DNA of 64,000 nt from Saccharum officinarum (Eukaryota > Streptophyta > Magnoliopsida > Poales > Poaceae), in NCBI GenBank assembly GCA_020631735.1, contig CM036167.1, positions 686,988-750,987 of the forward strand, in the 5' to 3' direction. Below are positions 33,123 to 44,899 of this stretch, one piece after another. The translations under genes and the position numbers were made by a program. Each line of letters begins with the position of its first letter. Positions within the stretch are counted from its first letter, which is position 1. Under the pieces are notes generated by a model. The model saw only the letters and a list, made by a program, of their open reading frames with translations, had not been told where the DNA came from and did no database searches.

Positions 33123-33419
33123 AAAAAGTTACAAATTTCTTTATATAGGCTTGTGGTGCTAACTTGCACCTGCCGGCAACTATGCGTGCATCCTATTTCT
33201 TCTGTTGTTTTCTTCCTCCCCTTACCTTACATGGAAATGAAATTTCGTTTGAGAATATTACGTAGTAAAAGCTTCCGAGTGAAACGTTTGGGTTCTTTGT
33301 GTTCAATTCAAATTTTCAGTTTCGAATATAAAAAGTCATGTTTGTAGTTGAGAACCCCAAAGCATGGCCATTTGATTTCAATGTTCGCCTATTAACTCTA
33401 AAATTGTCCTTTTGAAATG

Positions 33420-34446
33420 CGGACTTGCTAGCGCCCGGATGTCCGATCCAAGGCGCTAGCGTTGGATGGTGCCTGCTTAGCGAGCGGGCGAGCACCCCAG
33501 CGCGTCGGGCTTGCGAGCGCCCTAGCAGCAGGCCCGCACCGCCCTTGACGTCGCCTACACCGCCAACCGCTTTTCACGCGCATCCCATTATGCAACACCC
33601 GATCTACTTTTGAAACATCCAGATATAACAGTTGCGACATACAAAAGAAGACAGATGAAATACTTGAAACATGTGTCTGAAGCACTTGCAAAAACACTTG
33701 AAAAAGACTTGAAAACCATTCAAACATATGCAACATTCAGATGAAACACTTGCAACAAACGTATGAAACATACACTTGCAACATGCATGTATATGCAACA
33801 TCCAGATGAAAACACTTGCAACATACGATGAAACATTTGTAACATACACTTGAAACATACATGCATAGTCATTGCAATACGTGCAACATCACAATCTACT
33901 TTTGCAACACTGATATGAAACACTTGCAATTATACCTCTGAAACATATGTTTGCACATGCGCTTTTTTCAGCGCAACATCTCCTTGCTGCTTGGGAATGG
34001 AGGCTCGTCGGTGTGTGGAGTTCACCGTGTAGAGCTCGCCGCGACTGGTCCAGTGGAGAAGGTTGCGATGGATCTGGTGTGAGCTGTCACCACTCCGGTG
34101 GAGAAGGCCGTCGGCGCGGTGGAGAAGGCCACAGCCGAGACGCGCGCGGAGATGGAGGATGGCATGTGGTTGCGGTGGGCCGGAGGCGCGATGGAGATGG
34201 AGGAAGGCGGGCGGCCGCGCTCGAGCACGGTGGAGATGTCGACCGGCGGGCACTCAGAGTCATGGAGAACGCTGAGGCGACCGACGGAGTGCGGTCACGG
34301 CGCTGCAGAACGGAAGCATCCGAGTGTTGGTAGCCTTCTAGAGAACAAAAGCGTCCGAGTGTTGGAGAGGAGCGTCGTTGGGCTGGTATCGCGGCCCGCG
34401 AACTGGAGCGTCTGGACGATCGGACACCCTCAGCACAACATTTCCG
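33420..34446. mobile_element. Small MULE-like element with AAACACTTGCAACAT satellites, copy B
   Basis: A perfect 9-bp duplication TTTGAAATG (33411-33419 and 34447-34455) flanks it. The ends CGGACTTGCTAGCG and inverted CGGAAATGTTGTGC both reach TGTCCGATC at the same offset. The interior is a GC-rich arm, a block of short AAACACTTGCAACAT-type units (33600-33960) and a GC-rich arm. It is the same family as copy A. Open frames in the GC-rich parts (33947-34451) are not supported as genes. Confidence 0.78.
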
Positions 34447-34455
34447 TTTGAAATG

Positions 34456-35130
34456 AAACTTTTGAATTTTGACTCATACAGTTACACTTGGTCATTTGAG
34501 TTTTTCCTTGCCTGCCAAACATAAATAAAACAAGGAAATAACAACAGGTGTGCTTGGTACTTGTGGAAGGCACAGCTTCCATGCGCAGTCATTATACTTT
34601 TACAGAAGAGTTTGATAGTACAGTAAGGCAGTAACAAAATGTACTAGAACAAGGAATATACGGCCTGCAACATGCAGTGTCGTTCAGCATTGCGGAGAAT
34701 ACACATGGACAGTACTGGATAACAGGAATCAGACATTACACAGGTCATGCCAAGCCTATCACTTGGCAATTTGGCATACTTTTTCTTCCAAGGACGACAA
34801 AAGGCAAAGACTATGTCATGTCACGAGCGAAGCCGAGACCAATCCTTTTCTGGCCGTCGCCTCGCCGAGAAAGAAACTTGCACGGCGGTTTGGCTCGCGT
34901 CAACGGGCGAACCATCGGCTCACACGACGTGACATGACGTGGGGACGTGACTAAAAAATCAAGATCTCAAATGCTCACTGCTCCATGGTCCATTCGTGTG
35001 TCGCACAACCAAGGCACGAACACTTGCCAAAGAATTTACTCTTAACAATTGCCACGGACTGATTGCAAACAATTAGTGCTAGCACAAAAGAAAAAAGAAC
35101 GAAAGTGTTGGTCGGTCGATGAGATGACGA
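34456..35130. other. Intergenic region 3' of GT31 gene 2
   Basis: No gene or repeat end recognised. It probably includes the 3' untranslated region of gene 2. Confidence 0.5.
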
Positions 35131-35133
35131 CGA

Positions 35134-36093
35134 TCACGGCAGGTGGTACAGGTCGGACGGCGTGATCCCGGCGGTGACGTTGAAGTACCTGAACGTCGCC
35201 GCCCAGCGTTGGTTCGTCTTGAGCGTGTGCACGGCGACGGTGTCCGGCCGGAAGTTGTCCATGTCCCAGTTGAGGTCGTACATCCTGGGCTTGAGGTCGT
35301 ACCGGTTCTTGCCCCTGCCGGCGAGGTTGAGCCACTTGCCGACCATGAGGTCCTCGGGTCCCAGGGTGTCGTTGCGCTCGAGGATCTCGTCGGCGGCGGC
35401 GATCCATGCCGCCACGTCCCACGACACGACGTAGCCCATGCCGTGCATGAACGGCATCGGCTGCCCGCCCATGGCGTAGCCGTAGCCCAGGTACACGTCG
35501 TCGCGGGGCTTGCCCCGGAGCTCGGCGGCCAGCGCCGCCACGCGCAGGTACGTGTCGTCGTCGGTCTTCATGACGTAGTCGTACGGGTCCGCGCCGAAGA
35601 GGCGCGGCACCGAGGAGAGGTACGCGTACGTCTTGCCGTCGTTCATGTTCTCGGCGCAGTTGTCCAGCACTATTATGTCGCCGTGCCGCTGGCTCTCCAC
35701 CGCCACCAGCGCCGCGTCCACGGGGTCCGTCACGCGGCAGAAGACGAACCGGACGTCCACGCGCGCGGCGCCCTCTGCGGGCGGCGGCTGCAGCGCGTAC
35801 GCCATCCGCACGATGTCGCGGCGCTCCCGCCGGCTCGTCATGGTCAGCACGCCCACGAGCAGGCTGAACTCCGGATCCGGCCGTGTCTCGGCCGGTGGCG
35901 GCGCTGCGGCGGCGGCGGCGGCGACGACGTCGACGAAGCCGGCGCGGCGGGCGCAGAGGACGCCGAGGCCATCGTCGGAGACGGAGCCGGCGCGGGACCA
36001 AGGGCGGAGCGAGGGTAGCACGAAGACGAGCAGGAGGATCGCGAGCGGGGCGAGGAGGAGGTAGGAGGTGGCGGTGGACGTGGGCGGCTTCAT
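35134..36093 (-). CDS. GT31-family beta-1,3-galactosyltransferase-like protein, gene 2
   Basis: 319 residues, no intron, same strand as gene 1 and about 3.8 kb from it, so a tandem duplicate. One membrane segment (about 11-28) is followed by an alanine/proline-rich stem (57-68) and a catalytic domain from about residue 77: FSLLVGVLTMTSRRERRDIV, RFVFCRV, YVMKTDDDTYLRV with DDD at 178-180, and GPEDLMVGKW (245-254). Conservation with gene 1 is high in the catalytic domain and low in the stem. It keeps the Asn at LDNCAENM that gene 1 has lost. Predicted to work in the Golgi; the acceptor is unknown. Confidence 0.92.
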   Translation of the reverse strand: MKPPTSTATSYLLLAPLAILLLVFVLPSLRPWSRAGSVSDDGLGVLCARRAGFVDVVAAAAAAAPPPAETRPDPEFSLLVGVLTMTSRRERRDIVRMAYALQPPPAEGAARVDVRFVFCRVTDPVDAALVAVESQRHGDIIVLDNCAENMNDGKTYAYLSSVPRLFGADPYDYVMKTDDDTYLRVAALAAELRGKPRDDVYLGYGYAMGGQPMPFMHGMGYVVSWDVAAWIAAADEILERNDTLGPEDLMVGKWLNLAGRGKNRYDLKPRMYDLNWDMDNFRPDTVAVHTLKTNQRWAATFRYFNVTAGITPSDLYHLP

Positions 36094-36191
36094 GGTCTAG
36101 TCGAGGTCGTCGTGGCCGGCTAAACGGAAGCTTTGGCAGCCGCTGCTGCTTTATTATTCGCTCAAAACAGGAGCTGTGATCGCCATTTGAG

Positions 36192-36199
36192 TTTATAAA
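36192..36199 (-). promoter_or_regulatory. TATA box of GT31 gene 2
   Basis: TTTATAAA lies about 100 bases upstream of the ATG (36093), the same spacing as in gene 1. Confidence 0.6.
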
Positions 36200-36475
36200 C
36201 ATTAAACAAATGGTAGAGAGGAGCTGGCGGGAGAATTTTTATTCGTGTGGAATTCGAAAAAGAATCGGCCGAGATCGAGACTCACCACCTGTAATAAGTT
36301 TTGATAAACAAAAGAAGAAAAAACAACAACCAGCTGGTGTCATGAATTTCATAGGAGTACATAACAGTACACTATAATATAATTCGGAAAGCCCAACAGC
36401 TGCATCATGTACATCATCTGTTTCTAAATTGATCTCTGAAGATGCCATGGAGTTGCCACCATGACCTCAAACTAA

Positions 36476-36635
36476 GGGAGTGTTTGTACAATAGCTAATT
36501 GTTAGTTTAGCTATAAACTAATCATAAATCAGTTGATTGGGTTCCTTATGGTAGAACATGCTGTGTAATTCTTAAAAAATTGTTAGTTTATCTAATAATT
36601 GTTAAAATTAGCCTTAGCTCATCCAAACAGAGGTC
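36476..36635. mobile_element. Tourist-like MITE, 160 bp
   Basis: Flanked by TAA (36473-36475 and 36636-36638). The ends are GGGAGTGTTTGTAC and inverted GACCTCTGTTTGGATG. Confidence 0.8.
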
Positions 36636-36676
36636 TAATAGATAAGTTGGAGTTCCAGGAATCCTTTGGGAATTTG

Positions 36677-37029
36677 GTCAGCGCGCCGTTACCGTAACCT
36701 AGAGATGGGTCGAAGGCAACAGAAGACGACCGAACCAGCAAGCGGGCAGGCGGCTAGCAGCAGCAACTGCATGCATCCACATGACCATATGTCAGCTCTA
36801 CCCGGAGCGGCGGAGCGACGAACGAGTGACGACTGATGCGGGAAGCACCGACGAAATGAATCCAAAAAATGGATAACAGGAATCCCCGGTTCGACTCTGT
36901 AGTCTAAGTTATATAAATGTGGCGTGTTCACCGTTGAGCTCTCGGATGAATGATTGATGAAACGAAGCCGCCGACGGAAAGCGGGTCGAGCTGGAATGAT
37001 CGATCTTTCAGCATCTCCTTCGCAATGCA
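36677..37029. repeat. Direct duplication, copy A (353 bp)
   Basis: Nearly identical to 38886-39245, from GTCAGCGCGCCGTTACCG to CTCCTTCGCA. Only a few substitutions and two small indels separate them. A third, more diverged copy of the end segment occurs near 40125-40500. It includes CCCCGGTTCGACTC, a tRNA T-loop-like string, but no tRNA can be folded. Confidence 0.9.
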
Positions 37030-38885
37030 ATCAAGCGCGCAGGGGGGGACCCACGATGGCCCAATCAAGCGCGCAGGGGGAAACCCGCGCCGACAGGCGG
37101 GCCCCGCCCGTCATGGGCACAGAGGCAGGGGAGGAGGTCCGGCCGGCGCTAGCTCGCCGCCGGTGACTCCTCCGGCGAAGACGACTACACAGGCGCGCTC
37201 CTCACATCATCCCGCACCTCGGCAACCGTTTTCCCCCATCGCTGCCGCACCCGAGCACGCTCGGCACCAACAATGGCGGACGGCGGCGAGCGGTGCATGT
37301 CGATGGCGGCGAAATCGGCCACCGCACGGCGATACAAAGGCACCTACACGCTCTACGTGGCATGCACGGCAACGAACAAGCAATACCACGGACTGCAAGG
37401 CTCACCATTGAGTTGGCCACGGTGGACCGAGAGCGCGGCGGCGCTCCAGTCGCAGCGGCAACGACGCCACGTCCGTTCCGGTCACCCCGCGGTGGTAGAG
37501 TCTAAGCGGGTTGTGTTTACACCATCTACGACCTATAAGGAGCACAAGACCAGGCGAGGAGGGGACGGAAGAGCTACGGACATCGACGGCCACGGCGAGG
37601 CAGCGAGCTTGGCGAAGCTCCGGCGATGGCGGGCGGCGGAAAATGACTTCCGGTTAGCGTGCGGCCCTAGAGGCGAGGCCAACGCGTTGGCGCGGTGCAC
37701 TAGGCATTGGTGGAGCTGCTAGCGAGGGTGGGCGCGCGCGGTGCGGCAATGGTGGAGACGTGGGGTACAGCGAGGTGCACGGACGTGAGGGAGGAGAGGA
37801 AATGGAGGGCGAGCTGAGGCCCCCAGGCGGTGTGGCGACCTCACGTAGATGACTAGAGTGCGGTGTTGACGCGTGTTGGCCACGCGGCACGAGCTTCCTG
37901 CGAGGTGCCGGCCACGATCGAGCTCAGTTCGAATTTCTGAACTCTAACGAAATTGAAACCCGACTGAAAGGAGCCGATAGAGGTGACTGACAGACGAACT
38001 TCAACACTCCAGAGCTCCCAATCTAGGCCGATTTGATGAAAACCGTAATTAGCAAACTTATAGATCTATGTGAGGGCTTCAATTTTGTCAATAAGGACTT
38101 GAACTAGTTCGGCCTAGATTTAAAACTACAGAGCCACAAAGAGGGGTACCTTGAAACTGAAATGCACCCTGACTTAGAATAATTTTTTTAAATGTTGGGC
38201 AGTCCACTTACTGACTTGTGGGCCCTGTTTGAGAAGGTTCTAGGCATTTTCATGAGATGGTCATATTGAGACTTTTGTTCCTTGATAAATTGGCTACAAC
38301 TTTGGTAAAGGGTGCACATCCATGCAAGGCCTCTAGGTTGGACTTTCTAATCAGTCAAACAGAGTCACTTTGTAGGTCACCCCAAGTCAAACCTCCCTTT
38401 AGAGGGCAATTTAGTCATTTTGGTCCACATGAACAGTGCTCCACTAGGTGTCCTATGCATAGTTAAGCTACTAGAGATCATGTAAGAGCATCACAAGTGT
38501 CATCTACGCAAAAACCCTAGCAACACATAAAGGAAACACATAGAAACCACAAATGTTGCAATTGTTTCAAAACCATGTTTCACCTGTTTCATAACCTTGT
38601 TACACAACTTAAGCTTGTCATGTTACACTAACAATAATGATATGTTTCAAGGTATGAAAAACACATGTTGCATCTACATGCTGCACTAACCATTTTTTTA
38701 TAAACACAATTTATGAAACAGGCATAATTGAGTATGTTGCATACTTATGTTTCAAATGTTGCAATTGAATGTTTCAACACTTTTACTAATCAAACATGAT
38801 GCTAATCTCATGATAAGAGACTAGGATGCCATGATCATGCATTTACGAATGCATTATGAGGCTAACTAACACCAGGGGTGTTACA
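37030..38885 (-). mobile_element. LTR-like segment of a Tekay-type element, minus orientation, lacking its far end
   Basis: On the minus strand it begins TGTAACACCCCTGGTGTTAG at 38885, the same opening style as the LTRs at 4646 and 13427. It has an AT-rich outer part, then a GC-rich part (37080-37900). It sits exactly between the two 353-bp repeats. A 19-base string, CAATCAAGCGCGCAGGGGG, occurs twice at its other end (37027-37045 and about 37061-37079). No primer-binding site or polypurine tract was seen. Confidence 0.5.
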
Positions 38886-39245
38886 GTCAGCGCGCCGTTA
38901 CCGTAGGTAATAACCTTCAAGATGGGTCGAAGGCAACAGAAAACGACCGAACCAGCAAGCGGGCAGGCGGCTAGCAGCAGCAACTGCATGCATCCACATG
39001 ACCATATGTCAGCTCTACCCGGAGCGGCGGAGCGATGAACGAGTGACGACTGAAACGGGAAGCACCGACGAAATGAATCCAAAAAATGGATAACAGGAAT
39101 CCCCGGCTCGACTCTGTAGTCTAAGTTATAAAATGTGCCGTGTTCACCGTTGAGCTCTCGGATGAATGATTGATGAAACGAAGCCGCCGACGGAAAGCGG
39201 GTCGAGCTGGAATGATCGATCTTTCAGCATCTCCTTCGCAGTGCA
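38886..39245. repeat. Direct duplication, copy B (360 bp)
   Basis: Pairs with 36677-37029. Copy B continues into sequence (39246-39400) that is echoed at 40160-40500, so this side is probably the original context. Confidence 0.9.
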
Positions 39246-40120
39246 TATGTATTATGTATAGTAGTCTCAGATCACGAGCCGGACGTCTCCTCTGACTCTG
39301 AGCGAAGTGCCGTGCTCGTCCGCGCTTGCTTGCTGGCCCTGGAGGCTGAAAGGCACGCAGCACCAACTGCTTCGGATCGTTGCTACTGTTAAGTATTTTT
39401 TTTGATAAGTTACTGTTAAGTATTAATCGCACGAGAGGCAGCAGCTGATAACTCCACAAACTGTTGACGCTCGAGCGCAATGCGCTGGACGACTTGGAGT
39501 CGCCGGCCCGTCTCTGAAGCTGAAACGACGACTCGACGAGAGCCTCCGGGTCGCAGTCACACGAGGGGACCGTAGCCGTTTGCCATTTCTCTCGTTGCTT
39601 CCTGCCGGGTGCCGATTGAGGAAGTGAGAACGAACATGTCCGGCGGGCGGTGGGTACGGACAGGCGGCCATCATCCCGAAGGCGAAACGGACAAGTTCAC
39701 CAACACCCACGCCACGACTCGGCAACGACAGATACCTGCGCGGTGGAGTCGACACGGACACGTACCGCGTTGGACGGATTAGTTGCAGGCCGGGGTTCTG
39801 AAGATTCCGCAGTCCGCACCGTACCTGTTGTGAATTGAAGATGCGGCCACCCGGTGGCTGTGCCCGTCAGCGGAGACCCGGTCGGTCGGAGAACAGCGGG
39901 CGGCACAGCGTGACCAAACAAACCCACCAGCAGCCTGCAGGGGACGCGGGCTGGCGACCAGCGCCGATCGCACATGCATGCAGGGCGACGAACTGGTACA
40001 AGGCAGGAAACACCGACGAACCGCTGACAAAAAAATAAAAATAAATAAATCACCCCTCTCAAGTTATTATTTATATTAACATGCTTGCTAATGCTAGCGC
40101 GGCGGCCGCCGGGCGGGAAG
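39246..40120. other. Intergenic, no gene recognised
   Basis: GC-moderate sequence with several short open frames on both strands and no family signature. Their overlap in opposite frames suggests composition only. Confidence 0.5.
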
Positions 40121-40124
40121 GGGA

Positions 40125-40500
40125 GGTGCATCTTTCAGCGTCCCCTTCGCGGCACAGTGTTTCTAGTGGTGGACCATGAGTCGGGCGTCTCTGATCACTA
40201 GAGTTAAGGTCCGTTTGGTTTGAGTACGTTAAAGTTTAACTCCTATCACATCAATGTTTCTTTAAATGTATAAAGTACTAAATGTAAACTAATTGCATGC
40301 ATGTCGGCATAGATTATGAGTAATTTACGAGACGAATCTATTAAGCCTAATTAGTCCAAGATTAAAAACTTTTTGTCAAATAAGACGAAAGTTTGTTAAA
40401 CTTTAACTCCTCCAACCAAACACCCCTTAGCGTGCCGTGCTTGCTGACCGTGAGGTGACACTGAAAAGCACGCGTCACCAAACTGATTCGTCGCCGGACG
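40125..40500. repeat. Diverged third copy of the duplicated segment, split by a MITE
   Basis: CATCTTTCAGCGTCCCCTTC at about 40128, and GTGCCGTGCTTGCTGACCG with CACTGAAAAGCACGCGTCACC at about 40432-40480, mirror the order at 39225-39370. The MITE at 40208-40426 separates the two parts. Confidence 0.6.
40208..40426. mobile_element. Tourist-like MITE, 219 bp
   Basis: The ends GGTCCGTTTGGTTTGAG and inverted GGGGTGTTTGGTTGGAG are flanked by TAA/TTA. Confidence 0.78.
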
Positions 40501-40622
40501 CCGGTACACGAAAAATGCCGACCAGGTGAATTTCTTCCTCGGCCAAGGGCCACTGGTGCTTCTCGCCTAAGTAAATCCATTCATGCCGGTCAATCCTCCA
40601 ACGTCATGCACGGTAGAATTTA

Positions 40623-40827
40623 AGGGGTGTTGGTTCCCCGCCACCGTTCGCCACGCCGAAGTCTATGGCCGTCACAGCATTGATGACCACCGTTTGGTTG
40701 ATGAGACGACTGTGGCCGTCACAGCTTTTTGCAGTTGCTTTTAGGTGTGGCGAGCGTGGCGGCCAAAATCATCGCTGCACCTTAGGCGGAGGCGGTGGCA
40801 ACCTGACATGCTGAACCAAACAGCCTC
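40623..40827. mobile_element. Tourist-like MITE, 205 bp, GC-rich interior
   Basis: Flanked by TTA on both sides. The ends AGGGGTGTTGGTTCC and inverted GAGGCTGTTTGGTTC match partly. Confidence 0.68.
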
Positions 40828-40890
40828 TTACACCGTCGAGGCGCCGAGTCTGTACACAAACACACCACACCACACCACACGACTCGATCC

Positions 40891-41142
40891 GGGCCTTGTT
40901 TAGTTCGGCCGAGTTGGCGCCGGCCAAATCACCGTGCAACACAGTAGCATTTTGTTTGTATTTGATAAAAAATGTCTAAATATTGACTAATTAGGTTTAA
41001 AACATTCGTCTCGTAAAGTACAACAAAACTGTGAAAATAGTTATCGATTTCATCTACATTTAGTACTGGCATTTGAATGGATGGAAATCTTCTTTTTACA
41101 TAGTAAAATTTGATGATAAATTTGGGAAACTAATCATGGCCC
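40891..41142. mobile_element. MITE of the GGGCCTTGTTTAGTT type
   Basis: The left end GGGCCTTGTTTAGTTCG and right end ATCATGGCCC are imperfect inverts. The internal AACATTCGTCTCGTAAAGTA box is shared with the MITEs near 45372, 55464, 56023, 56487 and 59334. Confidence 0.68.
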
Positions 41143-41410
41143 GATCAAGGATCGGATGGAGTCTTTTTTTTCCCTAGTACTTCACGCGTTTCGGGGCAGG
41201 GGTCAGCACGCGGCGTCGCGTACGGCGTACGTGGAAGCAAACAGAAGGAAGCTGCCAGCTTGACGAGGTAAAACCATCGCCAACCAACCCAGTTACTTTT
41301 ATTTATCCGACCGAATCACCGGTGGGCAGCTACAATAGATAAAAAAAACGTGGTCCATAAGCCATGTACCGTTAAAGATGTACTCGCTCCATTCAAATTC
41401 TAAATTATAA

Positions 41411-41667
41411 GGGCCTATTTGAATCCACTTATGCTAATAGTTAGACTAGTCTCAATAAAAGTTTCATGACAGTTTCATTGCATTAAATAAGCTGATATAG
41501 CATAAAATAGATGAAGAGAAAGATGATAAAAGTTTCACATTAATGAAAGTTACCTACATTGTTTTCAGCATATGAAATCTTAGAATATGGGCATGTATAC
41601 CCCCACACTGAGATTGACCTTAGTAGCTAATTAAAATTAGTACTAGTGGATGATCCAAACAGACCTG
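41411..41667. mobile_element. Tourist-like MITE with a probable internal insertion
   Basis: The ends GGGCCTATTTGAATCC and inverted CAGGTCTGTTTGGATC are flanked by TAA/TTA. The centre (about 41450-41625) does not resemble the arms. Confidence 0.6.
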
Positions 41668-41670
41668 TTA

Positions 41671-42438
41671 ATAGACTATCTAACTATTAGATAGGGGCGG
41701 CTAACTATTAGTTCACTAACATGTCTGGGGGCTGCTGAGGCCAGTTTGGATTATCTAGAACTAAAGTTTAGGTTGACTAAAGTTTACTTAGACCAAAGTT
41801 TAGGTGGGTCACTTTTAGTCCAGTGTTGTTTGATAAATGAACTAAAAGAGAACTACTTCATTCGTGTTGAAACATAAGGCATGCATGATTTTCAAAATTC
41901 AAACTTCGTTAACTTTGACCAACAATTATCCTAACCATGTACAAAGTTTATAGTATAAAAACAGTAACATTAGATTTATGTTTAGAAATATTTTCTAATA
42001 ATGCAATTGAAAATCCTAAATTTTGGTTTAATTTTAGAAAATTCATAGAAAATTTGTTTTTTACATCTAAAAATTATGAAACTAGTTTTAGATTTTTTTC
42101 TAAAATCACGCTCGATCTGCCTTATGGTACCTGGCTTGAAATTGTTTGAATGTTTACCGGCTCATTTTGGTGTTTATTTGCTCGTAGAAGCTCACGTTAT
42201 CTAATGTAATTAGTCGATGTTGATCGTTCCACTACGTAGAAGTGCCAGCCAAGTGTCGCTAGGACTATGTATGTCTGGTAGGGTGGGCACTGGTCCCTGT
42301 CCTGGATAATTTTTCAAAGTAGCTATGTTAGTTTGCGTGGCTGCATGTACCCTTCGGCACCTACTATTCTGGTGACGCTCCACTGACGTTTTCTATATAG
42401 TCTGGATAATCAACATCGACTAATTATAATAGATAACA
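41671..42438. other. Intergenic, AT-rich, no gene recognised
   Basis: It has GATTATCTAGAACTAAAGTT-type short repeats near 41755-41840, perhaps a MITE remnant. Nothing else is supported. Confidence 0.5.
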
Positions 42439-42443
42439 AGAGA

Positions 42444-43539
42444 TGTCGGTGTCTAGAACCGCGCCTTAGACACTAAGACAAGTAAATTTGTATCTGCGCA
42501 TCTAGGTTCGGATGGTGTGTAATGCGGACAAGGGTTTATACTAGTTCAGGCAAAAATGTCCCTACGTCCGGTGGATGTTGCTGCTGCTTGTGTTGCCTTG
42601 CACTACAGTGCTCGTAGTAGGGGTTACAAGCATTCGAGAGAGGGAGCAGATTCCAAATCTATTTGGTGATGTGTGAGCTTGAGCGCTTGCTCAGTGATTT
42701 CAATCGGGGTCCCTCCTCCTTTTAGATGTGCCCCCTGCCTCCCCTTTTATAGTTTTCAAGGGGAGGGCTCAGGTTATAATTATAGTAAAAAGGTGAAAGG
42801 AGAAAAGACTTAAGAGAAAAACAAAAAGGTGACCTCGGGCATGGCCGTCTTCCTCCTTATCTGGCGTGAGCAGTTTACCCTGTAGCGCAGGGACACAAAG
42901 CGTCAAGTTTTTGGCCTCTCCGTCCACTGGTGCAGTGCGCTGTGGCAACACTTTGACCCGTGTGCATTTGTACTATAGAGGAGGGGCGGTGCGTGCGCCT
43001 GGATTTACGTAGAGAGGGGGTTAGGTAGCACAGTTGCCGTTACCCCCGTTACTATAGAGGCATGGACACCGTTGTGGTGAAATGACCAGGGTCATATCAA
43101 GTTGTACCACGGCTCCTATGCCCCCGTTCACTGTGCACGGTTGTGTTCGTCTCATCATTGGGAATGAGTGTCGTGGCGGGGCCCCGCGTGACTCCCAATT
43201 GCGCCCGAGGCCCTGGCGTGACCCTCGGACGAGGCAAAAAGATGTGATGACGTTATGAGGGCTTGAGCGAGACGGAAACTGCTCTAGAGGGGTCGCCCCC
43301 GCCCGAGGCCTTACGATAGGGCTCGGGCGAGGCAAAGATCGCTCTTGAGGGGTCGGCCCCGTCCGAGGCCTTATGGTAGGGCTCGGGCGAGGCGGAGATC
43401 GCATCCGAGGGGTCCGCCTTGCCCGAGACCTTTTAGGTGGGGTCGGGCGAGGCGGAGATTACCCCTAAACCTCGGGAAGTAAGTGTGGACACATTGTTTA
43501 CTACTTTTGGCTGTGTACCCCTGACATTGGTACCTGACA
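42444..43539 (-). mobile_element. Solo LTR of a gypsy element, minus orientation, 1096 bp
   Basis: A perfect 5-bp duplication AGAGA lies at 42439-42443 and 43540-43544. On the minus strand it starts TGTCAGGTACCAATG and ends CTAGACACCGACA. The late part reads GGACGTAGGGACATTTTTGC and CCTGAACTAGTATAAACCC, the usual 3' end style of Tat-lineage grass gypsy LTRs. Tandem units of about 60 bp (GGGCTCGGGCGAGGC at about 43319, 43379 and 43440) lie within it. No internal region remains, so it arose by LTR-LTR recombination. Confidence 0.85.
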
Positions 43540-43544
43540 AGAGA

Positions 43545-43960
43545 GTCTACTAGCAAATAAGCACCAAAATGAGTTTACAAGGATTGAGACAATTTCAAGC
43601 TATGTACTATAAGATAGATCATGATTTTAGGAAAAAAATCTAAAATCAGTTTCATAAAATTTTCTTGGTAAACCAAATTTTCTAAGGTTAAATCATATTT
43701 TAGAATTTCAATGCATTATTTTTCCATGTAAATATAGTTATATAATTTTTATTTCATTTCTATGGATTTTTAGATATTTTATTTTTTAAATAAAAATTTC
43801 TAGTCCGATTACTTCTCTGAACTTTGAACTTAGTCTCATATGCTCAAAATGTTTTAAAAAGTAAGGGAGGTAAAAAAAACTTGTTTTAGTTTTTTAAAAA
43901 ACTTGTTTTATAGTCTAGAAAAAAAAAATCGGACAAACCTTCAAAGCTCAGGCCTAATAA
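43545..43960. other. AT-rich spacer upstream of the histone H4 gene
   Basis: No ORF or repeat end recognised. Contains a doubled AAACTTGTTTTA string near 43877-43910. Confidence 0.5.
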
Positions 43961-44223
43961 AAGGATAAAACCCATCTGACTCTATCACTGGCAGCCCATC
44001 TAGCAGCCCGCAACCGCCCACCACGCACCAAACGGCCCGGACCCAAAATTTGCTGTTTCCCACCAGAAATCTCAAACTTTCCATACGATTCCCATCCCTC
44101 CGCGCGCACCACCGCCAAAAACCCAGAAACCCCACGCGCTCCTCGATCCGCCCTCCCGCTCCTCCACCAATAGGAGTCGGGCCCTTCGCATCCAACGGTC
44201 CGCGCCACACCTCGCGCCCCTCA

Positions 44224-44231
44224 CGCGGATC
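44224..44231 (+). promoter_or_regulatory. Histone octamer motif CGCGGATC
   Basis: An exact match to the plant histone octamer, about 150 bases upstream of the H4 ATG and 40 bases upstream of the TATA box. In plant H3/H4 promoters it supports S-phase and meristem expression. Confidence 0.8.
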
Positions 44232-44266
44232 GCTCCCCATCCAACGCCTCCCAGTTCGCCTCGCAT

Positions 44267-44276
44267 CTCTATATTA
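44267..44276 (+). promoter_or_regulatory. TATA box of histone H4 gene
   Basis: CTCTATATTA lies about 100 bases upstream of the ATG, in proper order after the octamer. Confidence 0.7.
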
Positions 44277-44285
44277 CTCCATTAG

Positions 44286-44684
<399 letters not shown>

Positions 44685-44899
44685 GCGCCTCTTCGTAGCT
44701 GGGGAACGGTTGGGGGATATTTCTCTCTGTCGCTGTGGGTCGTAGTGTTGCTGCAGTTGCTGCGTTCGTGGATGTAATCCTACAGTATGTTTCTGCAATG
44801 AAGAAATGCGAGTAATGATGCTCTGCCACTAGTAATCATGCTACGTATGTTGTGCCTGGTTGATTGTTTTCCGGAGAAATAGTAGTAACAGTAACTCGT

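Noticed and set aside
33947..34451. Plus-strand open frames in the GC-rich arm of MULE copy B
   Set aside because: Low-complexity R/G/E composition with no family. The equivalent part of copy A has no matching frame.
36885..36905. T-loop-like CCCCGGTTCGACTC
   Set aside because: No cloverleaf can be formed, and copy B (39100) has a changed base in the loop.
37273..37722. Open frames in the GC-rich part of the minus-strand LTR-like block
   Set aside because: Both strands are open and low complexity, as in the Tekay LTR GC blocks.
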